Source: Bordetella parapertussis (lineage in GTDB: Bacteria > Pseudomonadota > Gammaproteobacteria > Burkholderiales > JACQAP01). From it: a stretch of 64,000 nt of DNA. The notes below the pieces were generated by a model. That model saw only the letters and a program-made list of their open reading frames with translations, had not been told where the DNA came from and did not search any database. The position numbers and the translations under genes were made by a program. This document shows, one piece after another, positions 26,997-36,130 of the stretch (position 1 is its first letter; each line of letters opens with the position of its first letter). The stretch is from NCBI GenBank assembly GCA_945900965.1, contig CAMDKM010000013.1:33524-97523 (forward strand). The letters are read 5' to 3'.

Positions 26997-27386
26997 TCAG
27001 CCGGCTCCGGATCCGACCAGCTTTCCATAGGCGCTTGCATCCAGCAGCCCGCTGAGGTCCGATTTATCTGTGGGTTTCATGCGAAACATCCAGGTTTCAT
27101 GAGCAGCGGCATTGATTTTTTCCGGTGCCGAATCCAATTCTCCATTGACCGCCACCACTTCTCCCGACAGCGGCGCGTAGATATCGGAAGCCGCTTTGAC
27201 GGATTCCACCACGCCGCAGGCCTCGCCCGCTTTCAGCATCCGGCCGAGCGAAGGGGGCTCGACGAAAACAATGTCGCCGAGCTGCTCCTGGGCATGGTCG
27301 GTAATGCCAACCGTGATGCTGCCATCGTTTTCGAGGCGTACCCACTCATGACTGCTGGTGAATTTCAGTGTGCTCGGTAATGACAT
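26997..27386 (-). CDS. gcvH: Glycine cleavage system H protein
   Basis: 129-residue lipoyl carrier shuttling the aminomethyl group between P and T proteins. The lipoylated lysine sits in [18 protein letters not shown]. Good ribosome site (AGGAG) before ATG 27386. It lies 25 nt after gcvT and 7 nt before gcvPA in the same operon. Confidence 0.96.
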   Translation of the reverse strand: MSLPSTLKFTSSHEWVRLENDGSITVGITDHAQEQLGDIVFVEPPSLGRMLKAGEACGVVESVKAASDIYAPLSGEVVAVNGELDSAPEKINAAAHETWMFRMKPTDKSDLSGLLDASAYGKLVGSGAG

Positions 27387-27411
27387 CGTTATCTCCTAGC
27401 GGCGCTGAAGA

Positions 27412-28500
27412 CTAGGTCAGGGTGACCAAGCTTCGCCCGTGACGAACGAAAGGGTATTTTACCGTTCGGGCCGCAGCCATCCGATCCCGAATTTTTACCG
27501 AGACCGCTTCGTCCTCGCCCGTCCCAAGCGGCAAGCGCGCCAACGCAATGGAGCGTTGCAGCGATGGCGAAAAAGTCCCGCTAGTTACGATTCCAGACCC
27601 GATTGACGACTGCACCTCCTGGTGAGCACGCAATACTCCGCGATCATGCAACACCAGGCCCCGCAGGCAGGTCCTGGCGGGCCTCGATTCCAATGCCTGC
27701 CGGCCGATGAATTCCCGGCTTCCGCGCAGATCGACAGTCCAACCAAGTCCGCTTTCCAGCGGCGTACCCGTTTCATCGATATCCTGGCCATATAGACACA
27801 TGCCGGCCTCGAGCCGCAAGGTATCGCGCGCACCCAGCCCCGCCGGCGCCACGCCAACATCCAAGAGCCGATCCCAGATAGCGACAGCTTGCTCGCCGGG
27901 GAAAATGATCTCGAATCCATCCTCGCCGGTATAGCCCGTACGGGCAATAAAAACTTCTCGCCACTGCACCACGTGGAACACCTCCAGCGCGGCACTTGCG
28001 GGACGCCACTCCGGGAATGCCTGCCAGACTTTTTTGCGAGCAGTAGGCCCCTGTACGGCAATTATCGCCATATCGCGCCGCGGCCTGATCTCGGCCCCGG
28101 GAAAACGCCGGTCGCGCCACTCGGATATCCAGTCCAAGTCTTTCCCCGCCGTGCCGGCATTGACCACCATCCGAAAACGCTCGTTGTCGAGAAAATACAC
28201 AATCATGTCGTCCAGCACACAACCCTCGGAATTCAGCATGCAGGAATACAGCGCTTTGCCCGGGCTCCGCAAGCGGTCAACGTCGTTGGCAAGCAGGTAG
28301 CGCAGGAGGGCCCGGCTTGGCACGCCTTCGAAATCGACTGCCAGCATATGCGACACATCAAACATGCCGGCGTCGCCGCGTACGCTGAGGTGTTCCTCGA
28401 TCTGTGAGCCATAATGCAGCGGCATTTCCCACCCGCCAAAATCGACGAGTTTTGCGCCAAGCCGGCGATGCACAGGGCTGAGAAACGTCTGCCGGGACAC
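27412..28500 (-). CDS. gcvT: Aminomethyltransferase (glycine cleavage T protein)
   Basis: Transfers the one-carbon unit from lipoyl-GcvH to tetrahydrofolate, releasing ammonia. 362 residues, family-normal. Recognisable blocks are LVDFGGWEMPLHYGSQ, GMFDVSHM and LLANDVDRL in the folate-binding half, and GYTGEDGFEI. The start is GTG at 28500, without a clear ribosome site. Only 8 nt separate it from the DUF3426 gene, so there is no room for a glycine riboswitch in front of gcvT and the operon must be read from further upstream. Confidence 0.94.
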   Translation of the reverse strand: MSRQTFLSPVHRRLGAKLVDFGGWEMPLHYGSQIEEHLSVRGDAGMFDVSHMLAVDFEGVPSRALLRYLLANDVDRLRSPGKALYSCMLNSEGCVLDDMIVYFLDNERFRMVVNAGTAGKDLDWISEWRDRRFPGAEIRPRRDMAIIAVQGPTARKKVWQAFPEWRPASAALEVFHVVQWREVFIARTGYTGEDGFEIIFPGEQAVAIWDRLLDVGVAPAGLGARDTLRLEAGMCLYGQDIDETGTPLESGLGWTVDLRGSREFIGRQALESRPARTCLRGLVLHDRGVLRAHQEVQSSIGSGIVTSGTFSPSLQRSIALARLPLGTGEDEAVSVKIRDRMAAARTVKYPFVRHGRSLVTLT

Positions 28501-28508
28501 CGGAATGC

Positions 28509-29315
28509 TCAGGGATAAAAGAGGTATAGCCGATACCCGGCCGCACGCAGCCCGCCGGTTTCGAGAAATAACTGGATCGGCAATTCGCGCCCTGCCTCAA
28601 ACGCCGTTGCTGTGGTCGATTTCCCGAGATACTCCGCAGGTAGAAATATTCGCCGCGCCACGGTCTGGTCCCGGGAATCGGTAAGCGTCAATTCGATAGC
28701 GGGAAACGCCACTGCCACCGCCGCGCGATTGCGGATGGCCAGCAACAATTCGATTTCGCTGGGTCGCTGAGGATCGGCCACTCTCAGGTCGGATGATTCA
28801 ATGTGCAACACGCTGGCGATTGCCGGCAATTCCGCTCGGCAATCCAAAAAATCGCAAACTCTCTGGTATAGGCGGTTCGAGTCGGGCCAAAGAATAATGA
28901 GTTCATGCCGAAACGCAAATGCGGCCTGAGCTCCGAGTGCCAGCAACATGATTAATGACAGCACGAGCCACAGGCCGTTTCGTTTTGGGAGACTCGCAAC
29001 GCGAAATTCCCACTCGTACAAACTGGCTGCGGTATCGGAGCGTGCCCACGTTTCAGGCTGGGCGGGCGACTCCGGTTGTGATTCCTGGAGTAATTTCCCT
29101 GGGGCGGACTGGCTGGTGCCTCGTACGATGGGAGCGGAAACACCCGCATTGGGCCCGCTGTATGCGACTTCCGATTCTTGAGAACTCAAGGTTGCGAAAC
29201 CATCGAACACGGTCTGGCACTGTCCGCAACGCACTTGCCCGTTCGACGCTTGTAATTGCGACGTGCTTACTCTGAAAACAGTCGCACATTGCGGGCAACG
29301 GGTGTACAGACTCAT
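28509..29315 (-). CDS. Zinc-ribbon (MJ0042) and DUF3426 membrane protein
   Basis: 268 residues. The N-terminal MJ0042-type zinc ribbon has two CxxC pairs (RCPQCATVF and RCGQCQTVF), residues about 7-36. A low-complexity linker is followed by one transmembrane helix (about 115-135) and a C-terminal DUF3426 domain (about 150-268) outside. The family is common next to prmA in betaproteobacteria; its function is unknown. Its ATG overlaps the prmA stop by 1 nt (TGATG). Confidence 0.88.
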   Translation of the reverse strand: MSLYTRCPQCATVFRVSTSQLQASNGQVRCGQCQTVFDGFATLSSQESEVAYSGPNAGVSAPIVRGTSQSAPGKLLQESQPESPAQPETWARSDTAASLYEWEFRVASLPKRNGLWLVLSLIMLLALGAQAAFAFRHELIILWPDSNRLYQRVCDFLDCRAELPAIASVLHIESSDLRVADPQRPSEIELLLAIRNRAAVAVAFPAIELTLTDSRDQTVARRIFLPAEYLGKSTTATAFEAGRELPIQLFLETGGLRAAGYRLYLFYP

Positions 29316-30181
29316 CAGGATGTGTTGCGTCGGCGACCGGTTAGCAGCGCCCAGCCTTCATCTTCCGCGATGGGGTTCATTTTGTACCACCGTTCATAGG
29401 TTGCCGCCACTTGCTTTGCCTGTGGAACCAGGATTCCCGACAGCACGATATCGCCACCGGGAAGAGTCAATTCGGCAAGCAGCGGAGCCAGAACCCGCAG
29501 GGGGTTGGCGAGAATGTTGGCCACAACAACCTCCGCCGCGATTGGCTTGGGCTGATCAGCGTCCCCAAAATCGACGATTACATTATTCCGCGCGGCATTG
29601 TCGCGGCTGGTGTTGATCGCTTGCGGGTCGATATCCACACCGACCACCCGACCCGCCCCGAGTTTGGCCGCCGCGATGGCAATGATGCCCGATCCGCAGC
29701 CGTAATCAATGAGGCTCTTGGGAGCCTGCGGACGGTTGTCCAGCCATGCCAGGCATAATCGCGTCGTAGGGTGAGTACCGGTGCCAAATGCCAGGCCGGG
29801 GTCGAGAATAATGTTGACGGCATCGGGGTTGGGAATTTGATGCCAGCTCGGAACCACCCAGAGCCGCGGCGATATTCTCAGTGGGGTAAATTGACTCTGC
29901 GTCAATTGCACCCAGTCCCGATCGGCGATCTTTCTTATACGGATTGGCGGCACTGGATGGACGCCTGCCGCCGCGCATGCCGCCACCAGCAAAGCGGCGG
30001 GCTCGGAAGATTCGTCGAAAGTCGCCTCCAGACAGTTGGATTTGAATGCCAGATCCGGCGAGGGCTCGTTGAATAGCGGAGATTCGTTGACCGTTCCTGC
30101 CAGCGCATCGGTAACGTCCACCGAAAGTGCGCCCAGTTCGATCAGCGCATCGGACAACGCCAGTGCCTGCGCAGCATCCAC
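29315..30181 (-). CDS. prmA: Ribosomal protein L11 methyltransferase
   Basis: Trimethylates ribosomal protein L11 using SAM. Class I methyltransferase motif LIDYGCGSGIIAIAAAKLGA, then VVGVDIDPQA and VVANILANPL, all PrmA-like, plus DPGLAFGTGTHPTT. From GTG 30181 it has 288 residues but lacks the usual first beta strand. The frame upstream reads IGWLAIEIR, a good match to PrmA N-termini (typically MxWLxxxxx), with an ATC codon (30208) where the initiator ATG should be and GGGGGG six nt before. The true start may be that ATC; see findings. Confidence 0.92.
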   Translation of the reverse strand: MDAAQALALSDALIELGALSVDVTDALAGTVNESPLFNEPSPDLAFKSNCLEATFDESSEPAALLVAACAAAGVHPVPPIRIRKIADRDWVQLTQSQFTPLRISPRLWVVPSWHQIPNPDAVNIILDPGLAFGTGTHPTTRLCLAWLDNRPQAPKSLIDYGCGSGIIAIAAAKLGAGRVVGVDIDPQAINTSRDNAARNNVIVDFGDADQPKPIAAEVVVANILANPLRVLAPLLAELTLPGGDIVLSGILVPQAKQVAATYERWYKMNPIAEDEGWALLTGRRRNTS

Positions 30182-30240
30182 TCTGATTTCAATCGCCAGC
30201 CAGCCGATGGCACACCCCCCGATCGCGCAAACAACCGACC

Positions 30241-31590
30241 TTATTTGTTGTACTTGGCGAGTTTCTCTTCCAGATAGTGAATGCTGGTACCTCCGCGCAT
30301 GAACTCAGTGTCCAGCATTAGTTCCTGGTGCAGCGGCAGGTTGGTCTGGATTCCCTCAACGATCATCTCCGAGAGCGCAATCCGCATGCGCGCAATGGCT
30401 TGCTCGCGAGTATCTCCGAAGGCAATTACCTTGGCGATCAGAGAGTCGTAATAAGGAGGCACGAAATAGCCGTGGTAAGCGTGGGAATCCACCCGGATTC
30501 CCGGACCTCCCGGCACATGCCAGGAAGTGATGCGCCCCGGAGAGGGCGTGAATTTGTACGGGTGTTCGGCGTTAATCCGGCACTCGATGGCATGGCCTTT
30601 GAACGTGACGTCCTTTTGACGTATCGGCAGCTTCTGCCCTGCGGCAACGAAGATCTGAGACTGCACGATATCCACGCCAGTAATGATCTCGGTAACCGGA
30701 TGCTCGACTTGAACCCGGGTATTCATTTCAATAAAAAAGAACTCGCCTTTTTCATAAAGGAACTCAAAGGTGCCGGCCCCACGATAACCGATCTTGCGGC
30801 AAGCCTCCGCGCAGCGTTCTCCCACCCGCACTCGCTCCCTTGGCGGAATCAGCGGGGCGCTGGCCTCTTCGATAATTTTCTGATGCCTGCGCTGCATCGA
30901 ACAATCTCTATCCCCGAGATAGACCGCGTTGCGATGTTCGTCGGCAAGTACCTGAATTTCGACGTGCCGGGGTGTTTCCAGGAATTTTTCCATGTAAACG
31001 GTTGGATTGCCGAAGGCCGTCTTGGCTTCCTGACGAGTCATGGTTACCGCATTGATCAGCGCCGCCTCGGTATGCACCACGCGCATGCCTCGGCCGCCTC
31101 CGCCGCCCGCCGCCTTGATGATGACCGGATAGCCAACCTTGCGCGCGATCTTTACGATTTCTTCCGGGGAGTCGGGAAGCGCACCTTCGCTTCCCGGAAC
31201 AACCGGCACACCGGCCTTGATCATGGCGTTTTTGGCACTGACCTTGTCTCCCATCAGACGGATGGTTTCTGGCCGCGGCCCGATGAAAACGAAACCGCTT
31301 TTTTCCACCCGCTCGGCAAAATCGGCGTTTTCCGATAAAAATCCGTAGCCAGGGTGAATCGCCTCCGCATCGGTGACCTCGGCGGCACTGATGATGGCCG
31401 GAATGTTCAGGTAACTTTCCGAGGAAGGGGCGGGACCGATACACACCGATTCGTCGGCGAGCCGCACGTATTTGGCTTCCGCGTCGGCCACGGAATGGAC
31501 CGCAACGGTTTTGATTCCCAACTCGCGGCAGGCTCGCTGAATACGCAAAGCGATTTCGCCACGATTGGCGATGAGGATCTTCCCGAACAT
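30241..31590 (-). CDS. accC: Biotin carboxylase subunit of acetyl-CoA carboxylase
   Basis: ATP-grasp enzyme that carboxylates biotin on AccB, committing acetyl-CoA to fatty acid synthesis. 449 residues as in E. coli. Visible: N-terminal [29 protein letters not shown] loop [13 protein letters not shown], catalytic [16 protein letters not shown]. It lies 34 nt after accB and before prmA. Confidence 0.97.
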   Translation of the reverse strand: MFGKILIANRGEIALRIQRACRELGIKTVAVHSVADAEAKYVRLADESVCIGPAPSSESYLNIPAIISAAEVTDAEAIHPGYGFLSENADFAERVEKSGFVFIGPRPETIRLMGDKVSAKNAMIKAGVPVVPGSEGALPDSPEEIVKIARKVGYPVIIKAAGGGGGRGMRVVHTEAALINAVTMTRQEAKTAFGNPTVYMEKFLETPRHVEIQVLADEHRNAVYLGDRDCSMQRRHQKIIEEASAPLIPPRERVRVGERCAEACRKIGYRGAGTFEFLYEKGEFFFIEMNTRVQVEHPVTEIITGVDIVQSQIFVAAGQKLPIRQKDVTFKGHAIECRINAEHPYKFTPSPGRITSWHVPGGPGIRVDSHAYHGYFVPPYYDSLIAKVIAFGDTREQAIARMRIALSEMIVEGIQTNLPLHQELMLDTEFMRGGTSIHYLEEKLAKYNK

Positions 31591-31624
31591 ATTGCCGGCT
31601 TAAAAGTGAAGAAAGATTTTTGGA

Positions 31625-32074
31625 TTAGCCAACGACGAATAGCGGTTGCCCGTATTCGACCGGTTGGCCGTTTTCAACCAATATGGACTTGATCACGCCG
31701 GTCTGATCGCTTTCAATTTCGTTCAGAAGTTTCATCGCTTCGATGATGCAAAGGGTTTCCCCGGCGGTGACGGATTGGCCGATCTCGACAAAAGGCTTCG
31801 ATCCGGGCGCGGATGAACGGTAAAAAGTCCCCACCATCGGCGATTTCACCACATGGCCTTCCGGAGCCGCAGGCGCCTCTGCCACGACGGGCGCGGCGAT
31901 CGGCACTGGCGCCGCAGCCGCCACCTGGAACGGCGCTGCCGAGGCTGCGGGCGCCTGGGACATGTTGCCGGCCCGATTAATCCGCACCTTTTCCTCGCCC
32001 TCGGTGATTTCAAGTTCGGCAATGCCAGACTCCTGCACCAGATCAATCAGCTTTTTAAGTTTTCTAAGGTCCAT
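31625..32074 (-). CDS. accB: Biotin carboxyl carrier protein of acetyl-CoA carboxylase
   Basis: 149 residues. N-terminal [20 protein letters not shown] helix region, an Ala/Pro-rich flexible linker (about 38-72) and the biotinyl domain ending [11 protein letters not shown]. The biotinylated lysine lies in the motif EAMKLLN, preceded by SPMVGTFYR. First of the accB-accC pair; 11 nt after aroQ. Confidence 0.97.
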   Translation of the reverse strand: MDLRKLKKLIDLVQESGIAELEITEGEEKVRINRAGNMSQAPAASAAPFQVAAAAPVPIAAPVVAEAPAAPEGHVVKSPMVGTFYRSSAPGSKPFVEIGQSVTAGETLCIIEAMKLLNEIESDQTGVIKSILVENGQPVEYGQPLFVVG

Positions 32075-32085
32075 GGTCTCAGCCT

Positions 32086-32583
32086 CTACTGTTGGTCGAC
32101 GCGCGTAAGCGCATGGTCGAGGGCAAAGTCGTATCCCTGAGATCCCAATCCACAGATCACCCCGACCGCCTTGTCGCTGAAATAAGAATGGTGCCTGAAC
32201 GCTTCCCTGGCATGCACGTTGGAAAGATGAACCTCGATAAAGGGAATACCGACACCTGCCAATGCGTCGCGCAATGCGACGCTGGTATGGGTAAATCCTG
32301 CGGGGTTGATCACAATGAATTGCACCCCTTCCGCACCGGCGTTATGCACACAGTCAATCAGTTCGGCCTCGGAGTTCGATTGAAAGCAACGCAATTCCAC
32401 ACCCGATTCGGATGCTTTCGCCAGAAGCCGATTATTGATGTCCTGAAGCGTTTCCCTGCCGTAAATCTGCGGTTCGCGACTTCCCAGCAAATTTAGATTG
32501 GGGCCATTTAGAACCAGCAGGGTCTTTTTGCCGCTCGCTTTGGACCGCTTGGCCTGGACTACCAGCTTCATGTCGGATTTCAT
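32086..32583 (-). CDS. aroQ: Type II 3-dehydroquinate dehydratase
   Basis: Third step of the shikimate pathway. Type II signature [21 protein letters not shown] with the catalytic Tyr, [16 protein letters not shown] and [17 protein letters not shown] with the catalytic His. 165 residues from ATG 32583; a second ATG is at 32571. The frame runs open to 32709, but the extra N-terminal part is not family-like. The first of the aroQ-accB-accC-prmA run. It has a basic N-terminal stretch ([12 protein letters not shown]) before the first strand, slightly longer than usual. Confidence 0.93.
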   Translation of the reverse strand: MKSDMKLVVQAKRSKASGKKTLLVLNGPNLNLLGSREPQIYGRETLQDINNRLLAKASESGVELRCFQSNSEAELIDCVHNAGAEGVQFIVINPAGFTHTSVALRDALAGVGIPFIEVHLSNVHAREAFRHHSYFSDKAVGVICGLGSQGYDFALDHALTRVDQQ

Positions 32584-32709
32584 TCGTGCCAGTTTGCCGT
32601 AGTTCGCCGGAGTTTGTCCAGTTTTCACGAGCAACTCCCGGATTCCAAGGTTCCGAAAGAACGGCTTAATACGTGCTTCTTGGGATCCTGGACGAATGTT
32701 ACGAAGCAT

Positions 32710-33008
32710 TGGCGCAAGCCAAGTGCAGCGCAGTTACTGCGCAAAACCAAATACATCGAATCAGGGAAATTAACCGAAAAAACCGACATTAGCTGCTTTT
32801 TAACCGCATGTTCTGGACATATCCGACCCTGATGTGCGGCCGATGCAGGGGCTGCAGTATGCAGCCCGAATGCAGCGCAGCGGAATACGGGGAAAACGCA
32901 CGGTTGCGGCACCCATACCCGGATTGCGCTGCGTTCCATCCGGACATGGTTATCACGGCATCCGGTCTTAAGGGTAGTGCCATGAGGGTCTGCCCCCGAA
33001 ATCGAATT
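32710..33008. other. Gene-free region with REP-like palindromes, at the place where dsbD would continue
   Basis: About 300 nt with no credible gene on either strand. In related genomes I would expect the rest of dsbD here. I find no DsbD beta or gamma domain remnant in the three leftward frames. It contains two REP-like units (32861-32943), a short perfect palindrome GCGCAG-TTA-CTGCGC at 32728-32742, and a motif GGGGGCAGACCC near 32985-32996 on the minus strand of the kind often seen beside REP-associated transposase remnants. Confidence 0.6.
32861..32943. repeat. Pair of inverted REP-like palindromic units
   Basis: Unit one (32861-32893) has the core CCCGAATGCAGCGCAGCGG followed by AATACGGGG. 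Unit two (32918-32943) runs the opposite way, CCCGGATTGCGCTGCGTTCC then ATCCGG. Both are imperfect hairpins of the widely dispersed bacterial REP type built around GCGCAGCG. Two units facing each other about 25 nt apart resemble a BIME. Genome-wide copies cannot be checked here. Confidence 0.7.
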
Positions 33009-33497
33009 TCAGGTCGGCGGCTTGTCCGTCCTGTCCGTCTCCAGGAATTTTCGGGGCTTGAGGCGTGCACGTTGAGTCAAGGGTACATAACACACCCCGA
33101 CGTCCGCACAACCTTGTGAAATCACGGTCAGTTCCAAGCCCTGATTGGGCGCTGGGCCCTGGAGTTCCAGGCGAAAGGTAAGCTCGCCACGATAGGTCTC
33201 CACGCGACCAAAAAATTCGTCTTCCTTGACAATACCGTCGGGCATGCGGCTCCTGGCAACCACGACAGTTGCCGGCGATACCTCGACGCGAAATCGATTG
33301 CGGTACATGTAATAGCCGTCCGCAATTGCGTACCGCACCTCAACGATTTCCGGGCTGATGAGGCTTGCGGAAAACTGGAAGGCGCGCTCCGGATCGAGTA
33401 ATTCGCCACTTTCTTCCGCGCCGGAGGAAACCAGTGGGGCGAACAACGCGGCGAGGCCGGCCAGCAATACAAAGCTCATCGAAATCATGTTCTTCAT
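33009..33497 (-). CDS. Stand-alone DsbD N-terminal (alpha) domain protein
   Basis: 162 residues: signal peptide about 1-25 (MKNMISMSFVLLAGLAALFA) and a single DsbD alpha domain. The redox pair is kept in QGCADVGVCYVP, so it may still take electrons from DsbD beta-gamma or another thiol donor and pass them to periplasmic partners. Full DsbD has about 570-600 residues with an eight-helix membrane domain and a thioredoxin-like end; both are absent and a stop follows at 33009. Either a natural single-domain protein or a truncated dsbD. ATG 33497 has AAGGA 7 nt upstream. 4 nt after cutA. Confidence 0.85.
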   Translation of the reverse strand: MKNMISMSFVLLAGLAALFAPLVSSGAEESGELLDPERAFQFSASLISPEIVEVRYAIADGYYMYRNRFRVEVSPATVVVARSRMPDGIVKEDEFFGRVETYRGELTFRLELQGPAPNQGLELTVISQGCADVGVCYVPLTQRARLKPRKFLETDRTDKPPT

Positions 33498-33501
33498 CGG
33501 T

Positions 33502-33867
33502 TTATCCTTCAACGCGGGAAGGCAAGCGCGACTCGGTGGCCACCCATTGCAGGTATTTATCCAGCCCAGCCACTACAGGGACCGCAATGATCTCCGGAAG
33601 TTCGTAGGGATGACGCTCACGGATCGTGGCCTCAACATGCCGGTAGGCCGAGGCCAGCGTCTTGATCGCAACCTGCACTTCCGCAGTCTGTTCGACTTTT
33701 CCTTGCCACCGGTAGATGGATTCGATATCCGCGACTATATTGACACAGGCCACCTGCCGGGATTCCACCAATGCAAAGGCGAGCTTTGTAGCCGATTCCC
33801 GACTGGGCAGGTTGGTCAACACGATGACAACTTCGTCGACAACGGAATGTTCCGATCCCATTCCCAT
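33502..33867 (-). CDS. cutA: CutA1 divalent-cation tolerance protein
   Basis: 121-residue trimeric ferredoxin-fold protein of the CutA1 family; linked historically to copper tolerance, real role unclear. Family marks: VNIVADIESIYRWQGKVE, AIKTLASAY and HPYELPEIIAVPV. A second possible start is the Met at residue 3. In betaproteobacteria cutA is often followed by dsbD, as here with the short alpha-domain gene. Confidence 0.93.
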   Translation of the reverse strand: MGMGSEHSVVDEVVIVLTNLPSRESATKLAFALVESRQVACVNIVADIESIYRWQGKVEQTAEVQVAIKTLASAYRHVEATIRERHPYELPEIIAVPVVAGLDKYLQWVATESRLPSRVEG

Positions 33868-33889
33868 GGGAAACCCTGCACGACCCGAA

Positions 33890-34774
33890 TTACGAAATAC
33901 CCAACGAGGAGCAAGCCGCCAGCACTCCGTTTTCCACCGACGGATACCTCAGGCGCACCCGCAATTCGCTTTTTAGGCGGCCATTGGCGAGCCGCCTCGA
34001 TTCACGCATGAAGGACAACATGGCCTCGGGAATGCGGGTCTTGGCCGTCTTCCAATCGACACGCGGTGGGTGTGGCAGGGCAAAGTGGTCGGCAACCAAA
34101 TCGAAGTATTCTCCCATTTTCATCATCGAATCGTCGCAGGCATTGTAGGTCCGTCCACCCCCGCCGCGATGCAGAGCCGCGATTGCGATTCTCGCCAGGT
34201 CATCGGCATGGATGTGATTGGTAAAGGAGTCCTGCTCGTGCACCAAGGCGGCTGTGCCTGCCGCCAATCTGGCCAGAGGCAGACGATCCGCCGCATAAAT
34301 ACCGGGCGAGCGCAAAATGCTGATCTGTATGCCCGTTTCGGCTCCCCATGCACGCAGTCGCCGTTCGGCATCGACGCGCCGCCATGCACGATTGCTTTCC
34401 GGATTGACTGTTCTCGTTTCGTCCACCAGCGCACCATCGCAATTCCCATATACGCCGCTGGTACTGATGTAGACCAGTCGCTGTGGTAGACTCGCCGCGC
34501 TTGTCAGCGCCCGAATCAAATTGGCGGTGCGCTGATCCAGCAAGCCGGAACCCGTCGGCGGAGCCAGGTGAATGACATCCTGGGCAATACCCGCGAGCCG
34601 ATGAAGTGTTGCCGGCCGATCCAGGTCGCCGAGCACAGGCACGACGCCTTCCGTACGCAGCACGGCACAGCGTTGCTGCGAATGGGTCAGCGCATAGATG
34701 CGCCAGCGGCCCCGCAATACCTGAACCAAGCGAAGCCCAACATTTCCGCATCCAACAATCAACATTCTTCTCAT
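33890..34774 (-). CDS. NAD(P)-binding SDR-family protein (YeeZ-like)
   Basis: 294 residues. N-terminal Rossmann motif MRRMLIVGCGNVGLRLVQ, then extended-SDR elements YISTSGVYGNCDG and HIHADDLARIAIAAL. The usual YxxxK catalytic pair is not obvious, as in E. coli YeeZ. Probable nucleotide-sugar epimerase/dehydratase relative, substrate unknown. It is divergent from the ferredoxin-reductase gene and 22 nt before cutA. Confidence 0.85.
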   Translation of the reverse strand: MRRMLIVGCGNVGLRLVQVLRGRWRIYALTHSQQRCAVLRTEGVVPVLGDLDRPATLHRLAGIAQDVIHLAPPTGSGLLDQRTANLIRALTSAASLPQRLVYISTSGVYGNCDGALVDETRTVNPESNRAWRRVDAERRLRAWGAETGIQISILRSPGIYAADRLPLARLAAGTAALVHEQDSFTNHIHADDLARIAIAALHRGGGGRTYNACDDSMMKMGEYFDLVADHFALPHPPRVDWKTAKTRIPEAMLSFMRESRRLANGRLKSELRVRLRYPSVENGVLAACSSLGIS

Positions 34775-34820
34775 GCCCGGATTCTAACCCGTCGGCTTGA
34801 GAGATCGAGCGCACTGGAAT

Positions 34821-35852
34821 ATGTCTTATAACATCACGATCAAGCCGAGCAATCGCAGTTTCGCGGTACTAGATGGCGAGACCGTCCTGGCAGCGGCATT
34901 GCGCGAAGGCATCATCATTGCCTATGGGTGCCGCAATGGCGCCTGTGGCGCCTGCAAAGGGAGAATTCTCGACGGCAAGGTGAACTACGGCAATCCTCAG
35001 CCTCACGCGCTCGCCGAATTCGAGAAAAAGGCCGGACTGGCGTTGTTCTGTCAGGCCCAACCACTTGGCGATCTCGTTATCGAAGCCCGCGAAATCGGCG
35101 GCGTCGGCCAGATCGAAGTTCGCAAACTGCCATGCCGCGTACAGGAAATGCGCAAGCCTGCGCCGGACGTCATGATTCTCAAACTGAAATTGCCCGCAAA
35201 CGAGAGGCTGCAGTTTCTGGCGGGTCAGTACCTGGATATCCTGCTCAAGGACGGCAAACGCCGGTCTTACTCCATGGCCACCCCTCCACATGACGACGGA
35301 CTCATCGAGCTGCACGTGCGCCATATGGTCAAGGGCGCGTTCACCGATTTTGTGTTCACCAAGATGAAGGAAAAAGACATCCTGCGCTTCGAAGGGCCGC
35401 TGGGGACATTTTTTCTGCGTGAAGACTCGGACAAACCAATCATTTTATTGGCGAGTGGAACGGGCTTCGCCCCCATAAAAAGCATCATCGAACATGCCCT
35501 GCACGCCGGCACATCACGACAAATGGTGTTGTACTGGGGGGGCCGCCGCCCCTCCGATCTGTACATGAGCGAACTGGCCGGCCAGTGGCAAAGGAACCAC
35601 GACAATTTCACCTTCGTCCCTGTAATTTCGGAAGCCTCGGGGGAGGATAATTGGGCCGGGCGCATCGGTTTCGTCCATCGGGCGGTGATGGAAGATTTTC
35701 CCGACATGTCGGGGTACCAAGTTTATGTGTGCGGCGCGCCTGTGGTCGTGGAGTCCTCGCGCAAGGATTTCATCAACAATTGCCGACTACCCGAGGATGA
35801 ATTTTTCTCCGACGCTTTTACCCCATCAGTTGATTTTGCGGCGACGGCCTGA
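34821..35852 (+). CDS. [2Fe-2S] ferredoxin-FAD/NAD(P)H oxidoreductase (CDP-6-deoxy-3,4-glucoseen reductase-like)
   Basis: 343 residues. Plant-type ferredoxin domain at about 1-90 with cluster cysteines in YGCRNGACGACKG and LFCQ. FAD domain about 95-200 with the RSYSMA flavin motif, and an NAD(P)H domain about 205-335 with LASGTGFAPIKSI and the C-terminal VYVCGAPVVVESS. Such single-chain reductases feed electrons to oxygenases or to deoxysugar synthesis (AscD type). In betaproteobacteria copies like this are often standalone and annotated as the glucoseen reductase without proof. Start ATG 34821, GGA 5 nt before it. No oxygenase neighbour indicates a partner. Confidence 0.88.
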   Translation: MSYNITIKPSNRSFAVLDGETVLAAALREGIIIAYGCRNGACGACKGRILDGKVNYGNPQPHALAEFEKKAGLALFCQAQPLGDLVIEAREIGGVGQIEVRKLPCRVQEMRKPAPDVMILKLKLPANERLQFLAGQYLDILLKDGKRRSYSMATPPHDDGLIELHVRHMVKGAFTDFVFTKMKEKDILRFEGPLGTFFLREDSDKPIILLASGTGFAPIKSIIEHALHAGTSRQMVLYWGGRRPSDLYMSELAGQWQRNHDNFTFVPVISEASGEDNWAGRIGFVHRAVMEDFPDMSGYQVYVCGAPVVVESSRKDFINNCRLPEDEFFSDAFTPSVDFAATA

Positions 35853-36130
35853 TTAAGACACGGTTTCCATCGGCCTTACCGTAGCCGCAAGGCGATATTT
35901 CGGCATTCAATCATCATCTGTTCCCGATTAGACTGATAACAGCCTACCGGCCTGTCTGCTGTTGCGGCGCGTGGAAGCACTAAGGGCGCGGAATTTCCTT
36001 GAAATACCTGGCGATAACGCCGTTAAGGTCCACCAAGCCGGGTTTACGGATTTTCCGCAAGGTTTCTGCACGCAACATGTTCCAAGGTAGGCAATTGCCT
36101 TTCCTTTCACTATTCACTTGGAGCATTCAG

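Noticed and set aside
28501..28508. Glycine riboswitch upstream of gcvT
   Set aside because: There are only 8 nt between the DUF3426 stop and the gcvT start, so no riboswitch can fit.
30328..31338. 336-aa open frame antisense to accC
   Set aside because: Complement of a clear biotin carboxylase gene, no protein-like features of its own.
32728..32742. Palindrome GCGCAG-TTA-CTGCGC as terminator
   Set aside because: Six-bp stem with no adjacent T tract on either strand; not sufficient.
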